64,000 nucleotides of DNA from Hydrogenophaga sp. PBL-H3 (lineage in GTDB: Bacteria > Pseudomonadota > Gammaproteobacteria > Burkholderiales > Burkholderiaceae_C): NCBI RefSeq assembly GCF_010104355.1, contig NZ_CP044972.1, forward strand, positions 2,728,001 through 2,792,000, read 5' to 3'. Each line of letters begins with the position of its first letter. The stretch's first letter is position 1. Positions 36,745 to 45,727 of the stretch are shown here, in pieces. Position numbers and translations under genes: made by a program. The notes under the pieces are model-generated. The model had not been told where the DNA came from. It worked only from the letters and a program-made list of their open reading frames with translations, and did no database searches.

Positions 36745-37986
36745 ATGGTTTCAAAGTCGCAGAACTTCGCTCTTTTCGATCACCATTTCCAGATGGAGCC
36801 CTTGCTGCCTGGCGAACACCGTCTGGGCCCGCTGCTGGAGCAGGCGCACGATCTGATCCGGCGCGCCGACCAGTTGTCGGGCTTGTGCCAGCCCGGGGCA
36901 CTGGGCGGATTGCGGCGCCTGCTGAGGGCCATGAACTCGTACTACTCCAACAAGATCGAGGGTCAGCACACGCTACCACTGGAAATCGAACAAGCCCTGC
37001 GCAACGACTATGCCCGAGATGCAGACAAAGCACGCCGTCAACGACTCGCTCTGGCCCACATGGATACCGAACAACAGCTCGAAGTGCTGTGGCCTCAGTG
37101 GGACACGGCACGGGTGTGGTCCCCACAAACCGTGCAGGACATCCACCAGGACCTGTTTGCTCGACTGCCCCGGGCCGACCTCGCCATTCCACCCTCGGAG
37201 TTGCCCGATGGCGCAGCTCCCGCCTGGCTTCGGCCAGGAGAGCTTCGGCAGCAGCAGGTGAGCGTGGGTCGCCATGCGGCACCAGCGGCCGAACACTTGC
37301 CGGCCTTCCTGGCCCGCTGGTCTCAGGTGTACGCACACGTGAGACGCGGAGAAATGCAGGTGGTGGCCATGGCCGCCGCGCACCAGCGGCTGGCGTGGAT
37401 CCATCCGTTTCGCGATGGAAACGGCCGCGTGGCCCGGCTGCACAGCCAGCTCGTGCTGGGCCACCTGGGTCTGACCAACGGCCTGTGGTCACCCCTGCGG
37501 GGGTTTGCGCGCAGCCACGACGCCTACTATGCACGGCTGGCTGCGGCCGACGAACCCCGTGCGGGCGACCTGGATGGGCGTGGCAACCTCACCGAGCGCG
37601 GACTGGAGCAATGGATCAGCTACGTATTGGCCTTGTGCCAGGACCAGGTGGATTTCATGGCGGGCGCACTGGCGCTGGACAGCATGAAAGACCGCATGGC
37701 CGCCTGCCTGAACTATGAAGAACACGTGGTGAAGGCGGGCGTGCGCGCGCAGGCGCTGCGGGCCCTGCACTACCTGTTTGCCACCCAGGGCGAACTCGAT
37801 CGCAATGATTTCAAGGCCATGCTCGGTCTGGGCGAACGCCTGGCCACCGCCCAGGTGAGCGCCTTGCTCAAGCGAGGCTTGTTGGAGTCCGACTCCCCCC
37901 ACGGACGGCTTCGTCTGGGCGTGCCCCAACATGCCTTGCGGTTCTACTTTCCCAAGCTGTGGCCGGAAGCGGAGGCGCAGGACTGA
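36745..37986 (+). CDS. Fic family protein (putative protein AMPylase, with built-in inhibitory motif)
   Basis: A 413-residue Fic-fold protein; most of these transfer AMP to target hydroxyls. The catalytic motif HPFRDGNGR begins at H220 with the full set of conserved residues. An N-terminal inhibitory motif S-x-x-x-E-G (S68 to G73) is in the same chain, so the enzyme is probably self-restrained (class II). The C-terminal part resembles a winged helix (LLKRGLLESDSPHGRLRLG). I used the ATG at 36745; a TTG two codons upstream is possible. The targets are unknown. Confidence 0.88.
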   Translation: MVSKSQNFALFDHHFQMEPLLPGEHRLGPLLEQAHDLIRRADQLSGLCQPGALGGLRRLLRAMNSYYSNKIEGQHTLPLEIEQALRNDYARDADKARRQRLALAHMDTEQQLEVLWPQWDTARVWSPQTVQDIHQDLFARLPRADLAIPPSELPDGAAPAWLRPGELRQQQVSVGRHAAPAAEHLPAFLARWSQVYAHVRRGEMQVVAMAAAHQRLAWIHPFRDGNGRVARLHSQLVLGHLGLTNGLWSPLRGFARSHDAYYARLAAADEPRAGDLDGRGNLTERGLEQWISYVLALCQDQVDFMAGALALDSMKDRMAACLNYEEHVVKAGVRAQALRALHYLFATQGELDRNDFKAMLGLGERLATAQVSALLKRGLLESDSPHGRLRLGVPQHALRFYFPKLWPEAEAQD

Positions 37987-38077
37987 CGCCGGGCAAGCCT
38001 CCCAGAGGTGTCTGCCCCCCGCTCAAGAAGCCCGGGCAGGTGTCGATACGCAGGTATCAACCCCACACCCTGGACCT

Positions 38078-38614
38078 ATGGACGCCCTCAACACCCCCAC
38101 CCCCGCCGCCCTTTCACCCAGCGCGGTCGCCCGTGGCAAAGCCCCGGCCCTGGCCAATGCCGGTGAGTTCCTGAGCTTTCGCCTGGGCGCCGAGGAGTAC
38201 GGCATCGACATCTTGCGTGTGCAGGAAATCCGTTCGTACGAAGAGCCCACGCGCATCGCCAACGCGCCCGAGTCCATCAAGGGCGTGGTCAACCTGCGTG
38301 GTGTGATCGTGCCGGTGGTGGACATGCGCATCAAGCTGGGATGCGCCAAGGTGGAATACAACGCCCTGACCGTGGTGATCGTGCTCAGCGTGCACAACCG
38401 CGTGGTGGGCCTGGTGGTGGATTCGGTGAGTGACGTGATCCGGCTCGGCCAGGAACACATCAAGGCCGCGCCGCAGATCAACACCACCCTGGACGCCGGT
38501 TTCATCACCGGCATCGCCAGCGTCGGCGAGCGCATGCTCATCCTGGCCGACATCGAAGCCTTGCTTGGCAGCTCCGACATGGGCCTGGTTGCTCCCGCAG
38601 AAACCCTTCAGTGA
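38078..38614 (+). CDS. cheW: Chemotaxis coupling protein CheW
   Basis: A 178-residue adaptor that joins chemoreceptors to CheA. The CheW fold is evident in EFLSFRLGAEEYGIDILRVQEI, GVVNLRGVIVPVVDMRI and VVGLVVDSVSDVI. It is 6 bases upstream of a chemoreceptor gene, so the pair is almost surely co-expressed. cheA is not in the window. The ATG at 38078 leaves a 29-residue Ala/Pro-rich lead. Confidence 0.93.
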   Translation: MDALNTPTPAALSPSAVARGKAPALANAGEFLSFRLGAEEYGIDILRVQEIRSYEEPTRIANAPESIKGVVNLRGVIVPVVDMRIKLGCAKVEYNALTVVIVLSVHNRVVGLVVDSVSDVIRLGQEHIKAAPQINTTLDAGFITGIASVGERMLILADIEALLGSSDMGLVAPAETLQ

Positions 38615-38620
38615 ACCTTC

Positions 38621-40384
38621 ATGAATTTCTTTCGCAACCTGTCCGTGGGAGCCCGGCTGTGGGCGGGCGTCATCGCCATCATCGTGGCCCTGTTTGTCGT
38701 GGTGGCCACCGCCGGGGCGCGCTCGGCCTCGCTCAATGAAGCGTCCGAGCGGGTGCTCTCCGCACTGGCCCACAAGACCACCATCGCCACCGAATGGGCC
38801 GGTCTCACCGAAACCAACGTCACGCGCGTGCAGGCCTCCATTGCCAGCTCCGACCCGGCCATTGCCGAGATGTACAAGGACCTGATCCCTGCGGGCGTGG
38901 CCTCCATTTCCGCGCTGCAGAAGGAACTGCAGGCCATGGAGATGAACGAGCAAGAGCAAGCCCAGATGGCCAGGATCGCCGAGCTGCGCAAGAACGTGCT
39001 GGCTTCGCTGGGCAAAGCCAACGAAATGAAGAAGGCCGGTGATGCCGCCGGTGCCGCACAGGAGATCTCGACCCGGTTCAACCAGGCGGTGCCGCCCTAC
39101 TTGGCCGCCCTGCGCGAGTTCGCCCGCATGCAGTCCGACATCCGGGCGCAGGCGCAGGCTGGTTTCACCGAGCAACGCGCACACAGCCTGACCATTGCCG
39201 CCCTGCAGGTCGGCGCCTTGATCGCCGGCATCGTCGCGGGCGCGTTCTTCCTGATCCGCAACATCCGCAACCCGCTGCGCGAAGCCATGCGTTTTGCCGA
39301 ACAGATCGCCGCGGGAGACCTCACCGCCCAGATCCGCAACGACCGCAAGGACGAGTTTGGCGCCATGACCACGGCCCTGGTCGGCATGCGCGACCGCCTG
39401 GTCAACGTGGTGGCCGACGTCAAGCGGGGCACCGACAACATCACCGTGGCCGCCCGGGAAATCGCCACCGGCAACAACGACCTGTCGGCGCGCACCGAGC
39501 AGACCGCCTCCAACCTGCAGCAGACCGCCGCCAGCATGGAGCAGATGTCGGGCGCGATCCGCCAGTCGGCAGACTCGGCGCGCGTGGCCAACCAGCTCGC
39601 CGATGTGGCCGGCCAGAGCGCACAAAAGGGCGGCGCTGTGGTCAGCCAGGTGGTCTCCACCATGGAAGAGATCAACCAGTCCTCGCGCAAGATCAACGAC
39701 ATCATCGGCGTGATCGACGGTATCGCCTTCCAGACCAACATCCTCGCGCTCAACGCGGCGGTGGAAGCGGCCCGCGCCGGTGAGCAAGGTCGCGGCTTCG
39801 CGGTGGTGGCCGCCGAGGTGCGCAACCTCGCGCAGCGCAGTGCGCAGGCCGCCAAGGAAATCAAGGTGCTGATCGGCACCAGCGTGGACAAGGTCACCGC
39901 CGGCACCGAACTGGTGAACCAGGCGGGCAAAACCATGGGCGAGATCGTCGAGAACGTGGTGCGCGTGCGCGACATGATCGGCGAGATCGCCAGCGCATCG
40001 GGCGAGCAGGCCGACGGCGTCAACCAGATCAACTCGGCCGTGGCCAACCTGGACCAGCTGACCCAGCAGAACGCCGCGCTGGTCGAAGAAAGCGCTGCTG
40101 CGGCATCGAGCATGAACGACCAGGCCGACCGCCTGGCCGAGGTGGTGCGCGTGTTCCGGGTGGATGCACACGCTGCTGCGCAAAGCTCGATCACGCAGAT
40201 CCGTTCGACCGACCTGCACAAACCCGGCAGCGCTGCTGTGCGCAGCATCCCCGCGAAGAAGCCCGTGGTTGCCAAGCCGGTGTCGGTGGCGCCGAAGAAG
40301 CCTGCGCTGGCCAAGCCAGCTCCACAGCCAGTGGCCAAGGTGGCCGAGAAGGCGGGCGCTTCGGACGAGTGGGAATCCTTTTAA
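38621..40384 (+). CDS. Methyl-accepting chemotaxis protein
   Basis: A 587-residue chemoreceptor. Transmembrane helices at about 10-30 and 188-210 flank a periplasmic four-helix bundle of about 160 residues; a HAMP linker follows. The highly conserved hairpin tip GIAFQTNILALNAAVEAARAG marks the signalling domain. The protein ends in EWESF, a CheR/CheB docking pentapeptide, behind a Pro/Ala/Lys linker. The ligand is unknown. It is linked with cheW. Confidence 0.95.
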   Translation: MNFFRNLSVGARLWAGVIAIIVALFVVVATAGARSASLNEASERVLSALAHKTTIATEWAGLTETNVTRVQASIASSDPAIAEMYKDLIPAGVASISALQKELQAMEMNEQEQAQMARIAELRKNVLASLGKANEMKKAGDAAGAAQEISTRFNQAVPPYLAALREFARMQSDIRAQAQAGFTEQRAHSLTIAALQVGALIAGIVAGAFFLIRNIRNPLREAMRFAEQIAAGDLTAQIRNDRKDEFGAMTTALVGMRDRLVNVVADVKRGTDNITVAAREIATGNNDLSARTEQTASNLQQTAASMEQMSGAIRQSADSARVANQLADVAGQSAQKGGAVVSQVVSTMEEINQSSRKINDIIGVIDGIAFQTNILALNAAVEAARAGEQGRGFAVVAAEVRNLAQRSAQAAKEIKVLIGTSVDKVTAGTELVNQAGKTMGEIVENVVRVRDMIGEIASASGEQADGVNQINSAVANLDQLTQQNAALVEESAAAASSMNDQADRLAEVVRVFRVDAHAAAQSSITQIRSTDLHKPGSAAVRSIPAKKPVVAKPVSVAPKKPALAKPAPQPVAKVAEKAGASDEWESF

Positions 40385-40426
40385 GGACCTTGCCCCGCTG
40401 ACAGGTCATCGTCGCAAAATAGCGCG

Positions 40427-40909
40427 ATGACCCCATCCCCTGCAGTCAGCTATTGGCTGATGAAATCCGAGCCCCAGGAGTGCTCGATCGACGACGTACT
40501 CGCCGCGCCCGACGCCACCGTGCCCTGGACCGGCGTGCGCAACTACCAGGCACGCAACTTCATGCGCGACGGCATGCGCATCGGGGACGGCGTGCTGTTC
40601 TACCACTCGAGTTGTCCGCAGCCCGGCATCGCCGGCATCGCAGAGGTCGCGTCCACCACCCGGCCCGACCCCACGCAGTTCGACCCCAAGTCACCCTACT
40701 TCGACGCCAAGTCCAAGCCTGAAGCCCCGCGCTGGCTGCTGCTCGATGTGAAGGCGCTGCGCAAGACGCGGCTGCTCGGCTTGCCCGAGTTGCGTGCGAA
40801 CCCTGCCTTGGCGGAGATGACGCTGCTGCAACGTGGCAGCCGCTTGTCGATCACGCCGGTGAGTGCCGAGCACTGGCAGCTGATCACCGAAAAGCTGCTG
40901 AAGAACTGA
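40427..40909 (+). CDS. EVE domain-containing protein
   Basis: A 160-residue single-domain EVE protein (PUA-like fold, related to thymocyte nuclear protein 1), thought to bind modified bases in DNA or RNA. Typical segments are YWLMKSEP at the start, WTGVRNYQARNFMRD and GDGVLFYHS. A link with the adjacent AbiE locus is only positional. Confidence 0.88.
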   Translation: MTPSPAVSYWLMKSEPQECSIDDVLAAPDATVPWTGVRNYQARNFMRDGMRIGDGVLFYHSSCPQPGIAGIAEVASTTRPDPTQFDPKSPYFDAKSKPEAPRWLLLDVKALRKTRLLGLPELRANPALAEMTLLQRGSRLSITPVSAEHWQLITEKLLKN

Positions 40910-40919
40910 GCGCAGTCGA

Positions 40920-40967
40920 TGTTCCATTTATTCGTCGAATGTTTGCAATCGACGAATAAATGGAACA
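40920..40967. promoter_or_regulatory. AbiE operator: perfect 19-bp inverted repeat
   Basis: Arms TGTTCCATTTATTCGTCGA and its exact complement are separated by ten bases (ATGTTTGCAA), 12 bases before the abiEi start. AbiEi antitoxins bind inverted repeats upstream of their own operon and repress it, so this is the likely operator. It is AT-rich compared with its surroundings. Confidence 0.85.
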
Positions 40968-40979
40968 TACTGCACCGGC

Positions 40980-41591
40980 ATGCCACCCCAACACGACACC
41001 CACACCCAGCGCATCCTGGATCTGCTCGCGCACAAGGGTTTGCTGCGCCCCAGCGATCTGGATGCGACCGGTGCGTCTCGCGCCGTGCTAGCGCGCATGA
41101 CGGCTGCCGGACTGTTGGAAAAAGTTGATCGAGGGCTCTACCGCCTGCCCGACCAGGACCTCTCAGAAAACGAGAGTCTGATCACTGTTGCCACCAAGGT
41201 GCCACAGGCTGTTTTTTGCCTGCTCACTGCGTTGCAGTTTCATGGCCTCACCACCCAGCTTCCGCACCAGATCTGGATCGCCATGCCGCGTGGCAGCCAT
41301 GTGCCAAAAATCGACTACCCGCCCATCAAGATGGTTCAGGTCACCGGTGACGCCTACACAGCAGGCATCGAGATCTTCCAGTGCGATGGAGTCCCACTGC
41401 GGATCTATGGTGCGGCCAAGACGGTGGTTGACTGCTTCAAACACCGCAACAAAATCGGTATCGACGTGGCACTGGAAGCGCTGCGCGACGCACGTGCGCA
41501 AAAGAAGGCATCGGCAGACGACCTCTGGCGCTACGCGAAGATCTGCCGCGTGGCCAACGTGATGCGCCCTTACCTGGAGGCCATTGAATGA
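40980..41591 (+). CDS. abiEi: AbiEi-family antitoxin, type IV toxin-antitoxin system
   Basis: A 203-residue antitoxin with an N-terminal winged helix (THTQRILDLLAHKGLLRPSDL) and the C-terminal AbiEi region (PQAVFCLLTALQFHGLTTQLP, WIAMPRGSHVP, YGAAKTVVDCFKHRNKIG). It counters the AbiEii nucleotidyltransferase and represses its own operon. Its stop overlaps the toxin start (ATGA). Confidence 0.9.
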   Translation: MPPQHDTHTQRILDLLAHKGLLRPSDLDATGASRAVLARMTAAGLLEKVDRGLYRLPDQDLSENESLITVATKVPQAVFCLLTALQFHGLTTQLPHQIWIAMPRGSHVPKIDYPPIKMVQVTGDAYTAGIEIFQCDGVPLRIYGAAKTVVDCFKHRNKIGIDVALEALRDARAQKKASADDLWRYAKICRVANVMRPYLEAIE

Positions 41592-42457
41592 GCAAGGACC
41601 GCGCGGCATCGGTGCGGGCGCGCCTGCTCAACATCGCCAAGGCACAAGGCGTGGACTTCAACCAGGTGTTGGTCCGATTTGCGCTGGAACGCATGCTATA
41701 GCGACTGAGCCAATCAGCGCACGCCGATGGCTTCCTGCTCAAAGGAGCGCTGCTGTTCACGCTCTGGTACGACATGCCCCACCGCACCACGCGTGATGCC
41801 GACCTGCTGGGCTTCGGCCCCAGCGATCTGGGTTCCGTGGTTCAGACATTCCGCGACATCGTGAGCGTTGAAGTGGACGATGGCATCCTCTTCGATCCAT
41901 CGTCGATCACGGCCGAAGAAATTCGCAAAGAGGCGGGTTATGCCGGGGCCCGGATCTTGATCACGGCCGACGTGGCCAAAGCACGTTGCAAGACGCAGAT
42001 CGACATCGGCTTCGGCGACGCCGTCACCCCCGAGCCTGTGGCTGCGGTCTATCCTGTACTGCTGATTGACCTGCCCGCACCGCGTCTGCGCACCTACCCG
42101 GTCTACACCGTGATTGCTGAAAAGCTGCACGCCATCTCCTTGCTCGGCATGACCAACAGCCGCTTGAAAGACTACCTGGACCTGTCGGTCTTGCTGGAAC
42201 GCGAAACCCTGAACACCAAAACCCTGGCCCGCGCCATCGCAGCCACGTTTGCCCGACGAGGCATGGCGGTCCCCGCGTCATTGCCCGTGGGCCTCACGGA
42301 CGAATTTGCAACCGATCCGTCGCGCCAAGCGCTTTGGCAGGCTTTCCTCAGGAAAAATCAGCTGGGTCCTAAACCGCTACTCGACACCGTGGCAGCGTTG
42401 CGCACGGTCTTGGAGCGGAGCCTGGTAGAGGCCGGCACCCTACCCACCCCTCAATGA
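41588..42457 (+). pseudogene. abiEii: AbiEii-family toxin gene interrupted by an in-frame amber codon
   Basis: The frame from the ATG at 41588 reads MSKDRAASVRARLLN... up to RFALERML, then meets TAG at 41699-41701 (codon 38). The same frame resumes at once with RLSQSAHADGFLLKGALLF and continues to the natural stop. A single change (TAC to TAG, Tyr to stop) explains it. The nucleotidyltransferase motif (LLKGALLF...RDADLLGFG) follows the stop. A restart at the ATG at 41774 would lose the Gly-rich half of that motif, so the toxin is probably inactive unless amber is suppressed. It converges on dnaE2 with a 7-base overlap. Confidence 0.88.
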
Positions 42458-45400
42458 AAATCCCGACTCACTGTCGACAGCCCGTGCAGCAGCGGCGTGA
42501 GGTCTTCCAGGTGGCCGGCGATGAGGTTTTTGGCTTCGCCTTCGCGCTGCCACACGCCATGCACCGCCAGCAGGCGTGACTGGGTGAGCACCGTGCGCTG
42601 GCGTTCGCGCAGGTGTTTCCACACGATCACCTGCACCACGCCGGTCTCGTCTTCCAGGCTCACGAACACCACGCCCGAGGCGGTTTCGGGTTGCTGGCGC
42701 AGGGTGACGATGCCGCAGTGGCGCACCAGTCTGCCGTTGGGTGCCTGGTTCAGTTCTTCGGCGCTCATGAGCCGGCGTTGGGCGAGCTGTGGCCGCAGCA
42801 GCGCCAGCGGGTGGCGGCGCAGGGTGAGACCCAGGCTGTCGTAGTCCCACACGATGGCTTCGCCTTCGGGGGCTTCGGGCAAGGCCAGCGGGGCTTCGTC
42901 GATGGGGGCGTCCTTCATCAGCTCGGGTGCGGTCCTGAGGGCGGCGGCGTCCCACACCTGCTGGCGGCGGTGGCCGCTCAGGCTTTTCAGCGCGTCGGCG
43001 GCGGCGAGCAGCTTCATCTGCGGTTGATCGAGGTTCGCTCGGCGGGCGAGGTCTTGGGTGGTGGTGAAGGGTTGGCTGGCGCGGGCGATGACGATGCGCT
43101 CGGCGGTTTCACGCTTCAAGCCCGAGATCAGGCGCAGGCCCAGGCGCACGGTGGGCATGGTTGGCGGGCGGGCCCTCACCCCTGCCCTCTCCCAGGGGGA
43201 GAGGGGGTCAAGCCCTTCCAGCGTGCAGTCCCAGTCGCTGTGCACCACGTCCGCCGGCCGCACCTCGACTCCATGGCGCTTCGCGTCCTGCACCAGCTGG
43301 CTGGGGGTGTAGAAGCCCAGCGGCTGGCTGTTGAGCATGGCCACCAGGAATTCGGCGGGGTGGTGGTGTTTGATCCAGCAGCTCACATAGACCAGCAGGG
43401 CAAAGCTCGCGGCATGGCTCTCGGGGAAGCCGTAGCTGGAGAAGCCCTTGATCTGCTCGTACACGCTTTGGGCGAACTCGGTCTCGTAGCCACGCGCGGT
43501 CATGCCGTCGACCAGGCGGCGCTCGTATTGCTGCAGGTTGCCGCCGCGTTTCCACGCGGCCATGGCGCGGCGCAGGGCGTCGGCCTCGCCGGGTGTGAAG
43601 CCGGCTGCCAACACCGCGATCTGCATGCACTGCTCCTGAAAGATGGGGATGCCCAGCGTGCGGCCCAGGGCTTCTTTCAGGTCGGCTCCGTCGCGCGGGC
43701 CGGGGTAGCTCACCGGCAGCTTGCCCTGCCGGCGGTCCAGATACGGGTGCACCGCGCCGCCCTGGATGGGGCCGGGGCGCACCAGCGCGACCTCGATCAC
43801 CAGGTCGTAATAACACCGGGGTTTGAGGCGCGGCAACATGCTCATCTGCGCGCGGCTCTCGATCTGGAACACACCCACGGTGTCGGCGGCGCAGATCATG
43901 TCGTAGGTGGGCCCGTCGCCTTCGGGAATGTCTTGCAGGGTGAAGCTGCGGTCCTGTTTCGCGCCGATGAGCGCCATGGCCTTGCGCAAGGCGGTGAGCA
44001 TGCCGAGCGCGAGCACGTCCACCTTGAGCAGACCGAGCGCATCCAGGTCGTCCTTGTCCCACTCGATCACGGTGCGGTCTTTCATGCTGGCGTTCTCGAT
44101 CGGCACCAGGCGCGAAAGCGGCAACTGAGTGAGCACAAAACCGCCGGTGTGCTGCGAGAGGTGGCGCGGAAAACCCATGAGCTGCGTGGTGAGCTGCAGC
44201 AGCTGGCGCACCGCGAGGTCGTCGGGGTTGAGCCCAGCCTCCAGAAGTCGCTCGGGCTCGATGGCGCGCCCGTCCCACCAGCGCGTGCTCTTGGCCAGCA
44301 CATCGAGCGCGCCCTCGGCAAACCCCAGGGCCTTGCCCACGTCGCGCAGGGCGCTGCGCGGGCGGTAGCTGATGACGGTGGCGGTGAGTGCGGCGCGTTC
44401 GCGGCCGTATTTTTTGTACAGGTACTGGATGACCTCCTCGCGCCGCTCGTGTTCAAAGTCCACGTCGATGTCGGGCGGCTCGTTGCGTTCGCGCGAGATG
44501 AAACGCTCGAACAACAAGCCCGTGCGCTCCGGGTCCACCGCGGTGATGCCCAGGCAGTAACAGACCACGCTGTTGGCCGCCGAGCCCCGGCCCTGGCACA
44601 AGATGTTCTGCGAGCGCGCGAAGCTCACGATGTCGTTGACGGTCAAAAAGTAGTGCTCGTACTTCATGTCGGCGATCAGTTCAAGCTCGTGCTCGATCTG
44701 CTTCACGAACCGCTCGGGCGTGCCCTGCGGCCAGCGCCAGGCGGCCCCCTCCAGCGTCAGCTGCCGCAGCCAGGACGACGGCGTCTGCCCCTCGGGCACC
44801 ACCTCGCTGGGGTACTGGTAGCGCAGCTCGTCGAGCGAGAAGGCGCAGCGCGCCGCCACCACCAGTGTCTCGGCCAGCAACTCGGGTGGATAGCACTGGC
44901 CCAGGGTGAGGCGCGAACGCAGGTGCTGCTCGGCATTGGGCTGCAGCGCCAGCCCGCAGGCGCTCAGCGGCTGGCCGATGCGCGTGGCGGTGAGCACGTC
45001 CTGCAGCGGCTTGCGCGAGCGCACGTGCATGTGCACATCACCCACGGCCACCAGCGGCACGGCGGTGAGCGCGCTGCTCTGGCGCAGCTTGTGCAGCAGC
45101 ATCTCGTCGTCGAGCCGGCGCAGTTGCGTCACACCCAGCCAGCAGCGGCCCATGAAATGCTGCAGCAGCCAGCGCGCTACTGTGTCCATCGGGTCCTGGT
45201 CGCTGTCGCGATCGGGCACGGCGATCACCACGCAGTCGGCCAGCGCCTCGGCGCGGATGGCGCCCAGCGTGAGGCGGTAGGTGCCCTTGGGTGATGTGCG
45301 GCGCAGATGCGTGATGAACTCGCACAGGTTGCCGTAACCGTTGAGGTTGCAGGCCAGCACGATGAGGGTGAACGGGTTCAGGGGAGCACTGCATTGCACC

Positions 45401-45612
45401 CGGAACTGGCTGCCCACCAGCAGGGGCAGGCCGTTTTTTTTGGCGGCCACGTGGGCCCGCACCACGCCGGCCAGGGAACATTCGTCCACCAGCGCGAGCG
45501 CGCGGTAGCCCAGCGCCTTGGCGCGCTCCACCAGTTCTTCGGCGTGGCTGGCACCGCGCAGGAAGGTGAAGTTGGAGATGCAGCGCAGCTCGGCGTAGTC
45601 GGGCAGCTTCAT
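42451..45612 (-). CDS. dnaE2: Error-prone DNA polymerase DnaE2 (ImuC)
   Basis: A 1053-residue C-family polymerase that carries out SOS-induced lesion bypass with ImuA and ImuB. It starts with a PHP domain (YAELRCISNFTFLRGAS), has the catalytic PDIDVDFEHERR around residue 380, and a C-terminal OB fold (GIVTLRQQPETASGVVFVSLEDETG). I used the ATG at 45612 (MKLPDYAELRC); the longer frame reads into an inverted repeat. Near residues 796-815 the protein contains LSPWERAGVRA, the translation of a REP-like element read in frame (listed separately). Confidence 0.94.
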   Translation of the reverse strand: MKLPDYAELRCISNFTFLRGASHAEELVERAKALGYRALALVDECSLAGVVRAHVAAKKNGLPLLVGSQFRVQCSAPLNPFTLIVLACNLNGYGNLCEFITHLRRTSPKGTYRLTLGAIRAEALADCVVIAVPDRDSDQDPMDTVARWLLQHFMGRCWLGVTQLRRLDDEMLLHKLRQSSALTAVPLVAVGDVHMHVRSRKPLQDVLTATRIGQPLSACGLALQPNAEQHLRSRLTLGQCYPPELLAETLVVAARCAFSLDELRYQYPSEVVPEGQTPSSWLRQLTLEGAAWRWPQGTPERFVKQIEHELELIADMKYEHYFLTVNDIVSFARSQNILCQGRGSAANSVVCYCLGITAVDPERTGLLFERFISRERNEPPDIDVDFEHERREEVIQYLYKKYGRERAALTATVISYRPRSALRDVGKALGFAEGALDVLAKSTRWWDGRAIEPERLLEAGLNPDDLAVRQLLQLTTQLMGFPRHLSQHTGGFVLTQLPLSRLVPIENASMKDRTVIEWDKDDLDALGLLKVDVLALGMLTALRKAMALIGAKQDRSFTLQDIPEGDGPTYDMICAADTVGVFQIESRAQMSMLPRLKPRCYYDLVIEVALVRPGPIQGGAVHPYLDRRQGKLPVSYPGPRDGADLKEALGRTLGIPIFQEQCMQIAVLAAGFTPGEADALRRAMAAWKRGGNLQQYERRLVDGMTARGYETEFAQSVYEQIKGFSSYGFPESHAASFALLVYVSCWIKHHHPAEFLVAMLNSQPLGFYTPSQLVQDAKRHGVEVRPADVVHSDWDCTLEGLDPLSPWERAGVRARPPTMPTVRLGLRLISGLKRETAERIVIARASQPFTTTQDLARRANLDQPQMKLLAAADALKSLSGHRRQQVWDAAALRTAPELMKDAPIDEAPLALPEAPEGEAIVWDYDSLGLTLRRHPLALLRPQLAQRRLMSAEELNQAPNGRLVRHCGIVTLRQQPETASGVVFVSLEDETGVVQVIVWKHLRERQRTVLTQSRLLAVHGVWQREGEAKNLIAGHLEDLTPLLHGLSTVSRDFH
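43173..43206. repeat. REP-like palindromic element inside dnaE2
   Basis: The stretch CCCTCACCCCTGCCCTCTCC with its following AGGGGGAGAGGG is a typical REP-type imperfect palindrome. It is read in frame in dnaE2, adding a segment with DPLSPWERAGVRARPP, a well-known translation of such repeats, between TLEG and PTVRLGLR. Confidence 0.8.
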
Positions 45613-45621
45613 GGCGGGGGA

Positions 45622-45722
45622 GCCCCCATCCCAGCCTTCCCCCAAGGGGGGAAGGAGCAAGACATCTCACCGGAGCACGTGCCTGGCTCCTTCCCCCTCT
45701 GGGGGAAGGCTGGGATGGGGGC
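45622..45722. repeat. Long inverted repeat between imuB and dnaE2
   Basis: Perfect 22-bp arms, beginning GCCCCCATCCCAGCC on the left, enclose a second inverted repeat (GGGGGAAGGAGC/GCTCCTTCCCCC) and a short centre. It fills the gap between the imuB stop at 45728 and the dnaE2 start at 45612. As RNA it would form a long hairpin just ahead of the dnaE2 start codon. It looks like a pair of REP-type elements facing each other. Confidence 0.88.
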
Positions 45723-45727
45723 CGGCC

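Noticed and set aside
41774-42457. A shortened AbiEii toxin starting at the ATG at 41774
   Set aside because: It would lack the Gly-rich half of the nucleotidyltransferase site and has no ribosome-binding site, so the gene is better called interrupted.
43208-44278. A 356-codon minus-strand frame inside dnaE2
   Set aside because: Shadow frame of dnaE2 with Arg/Pro/Ala bias and no recognisable motif.
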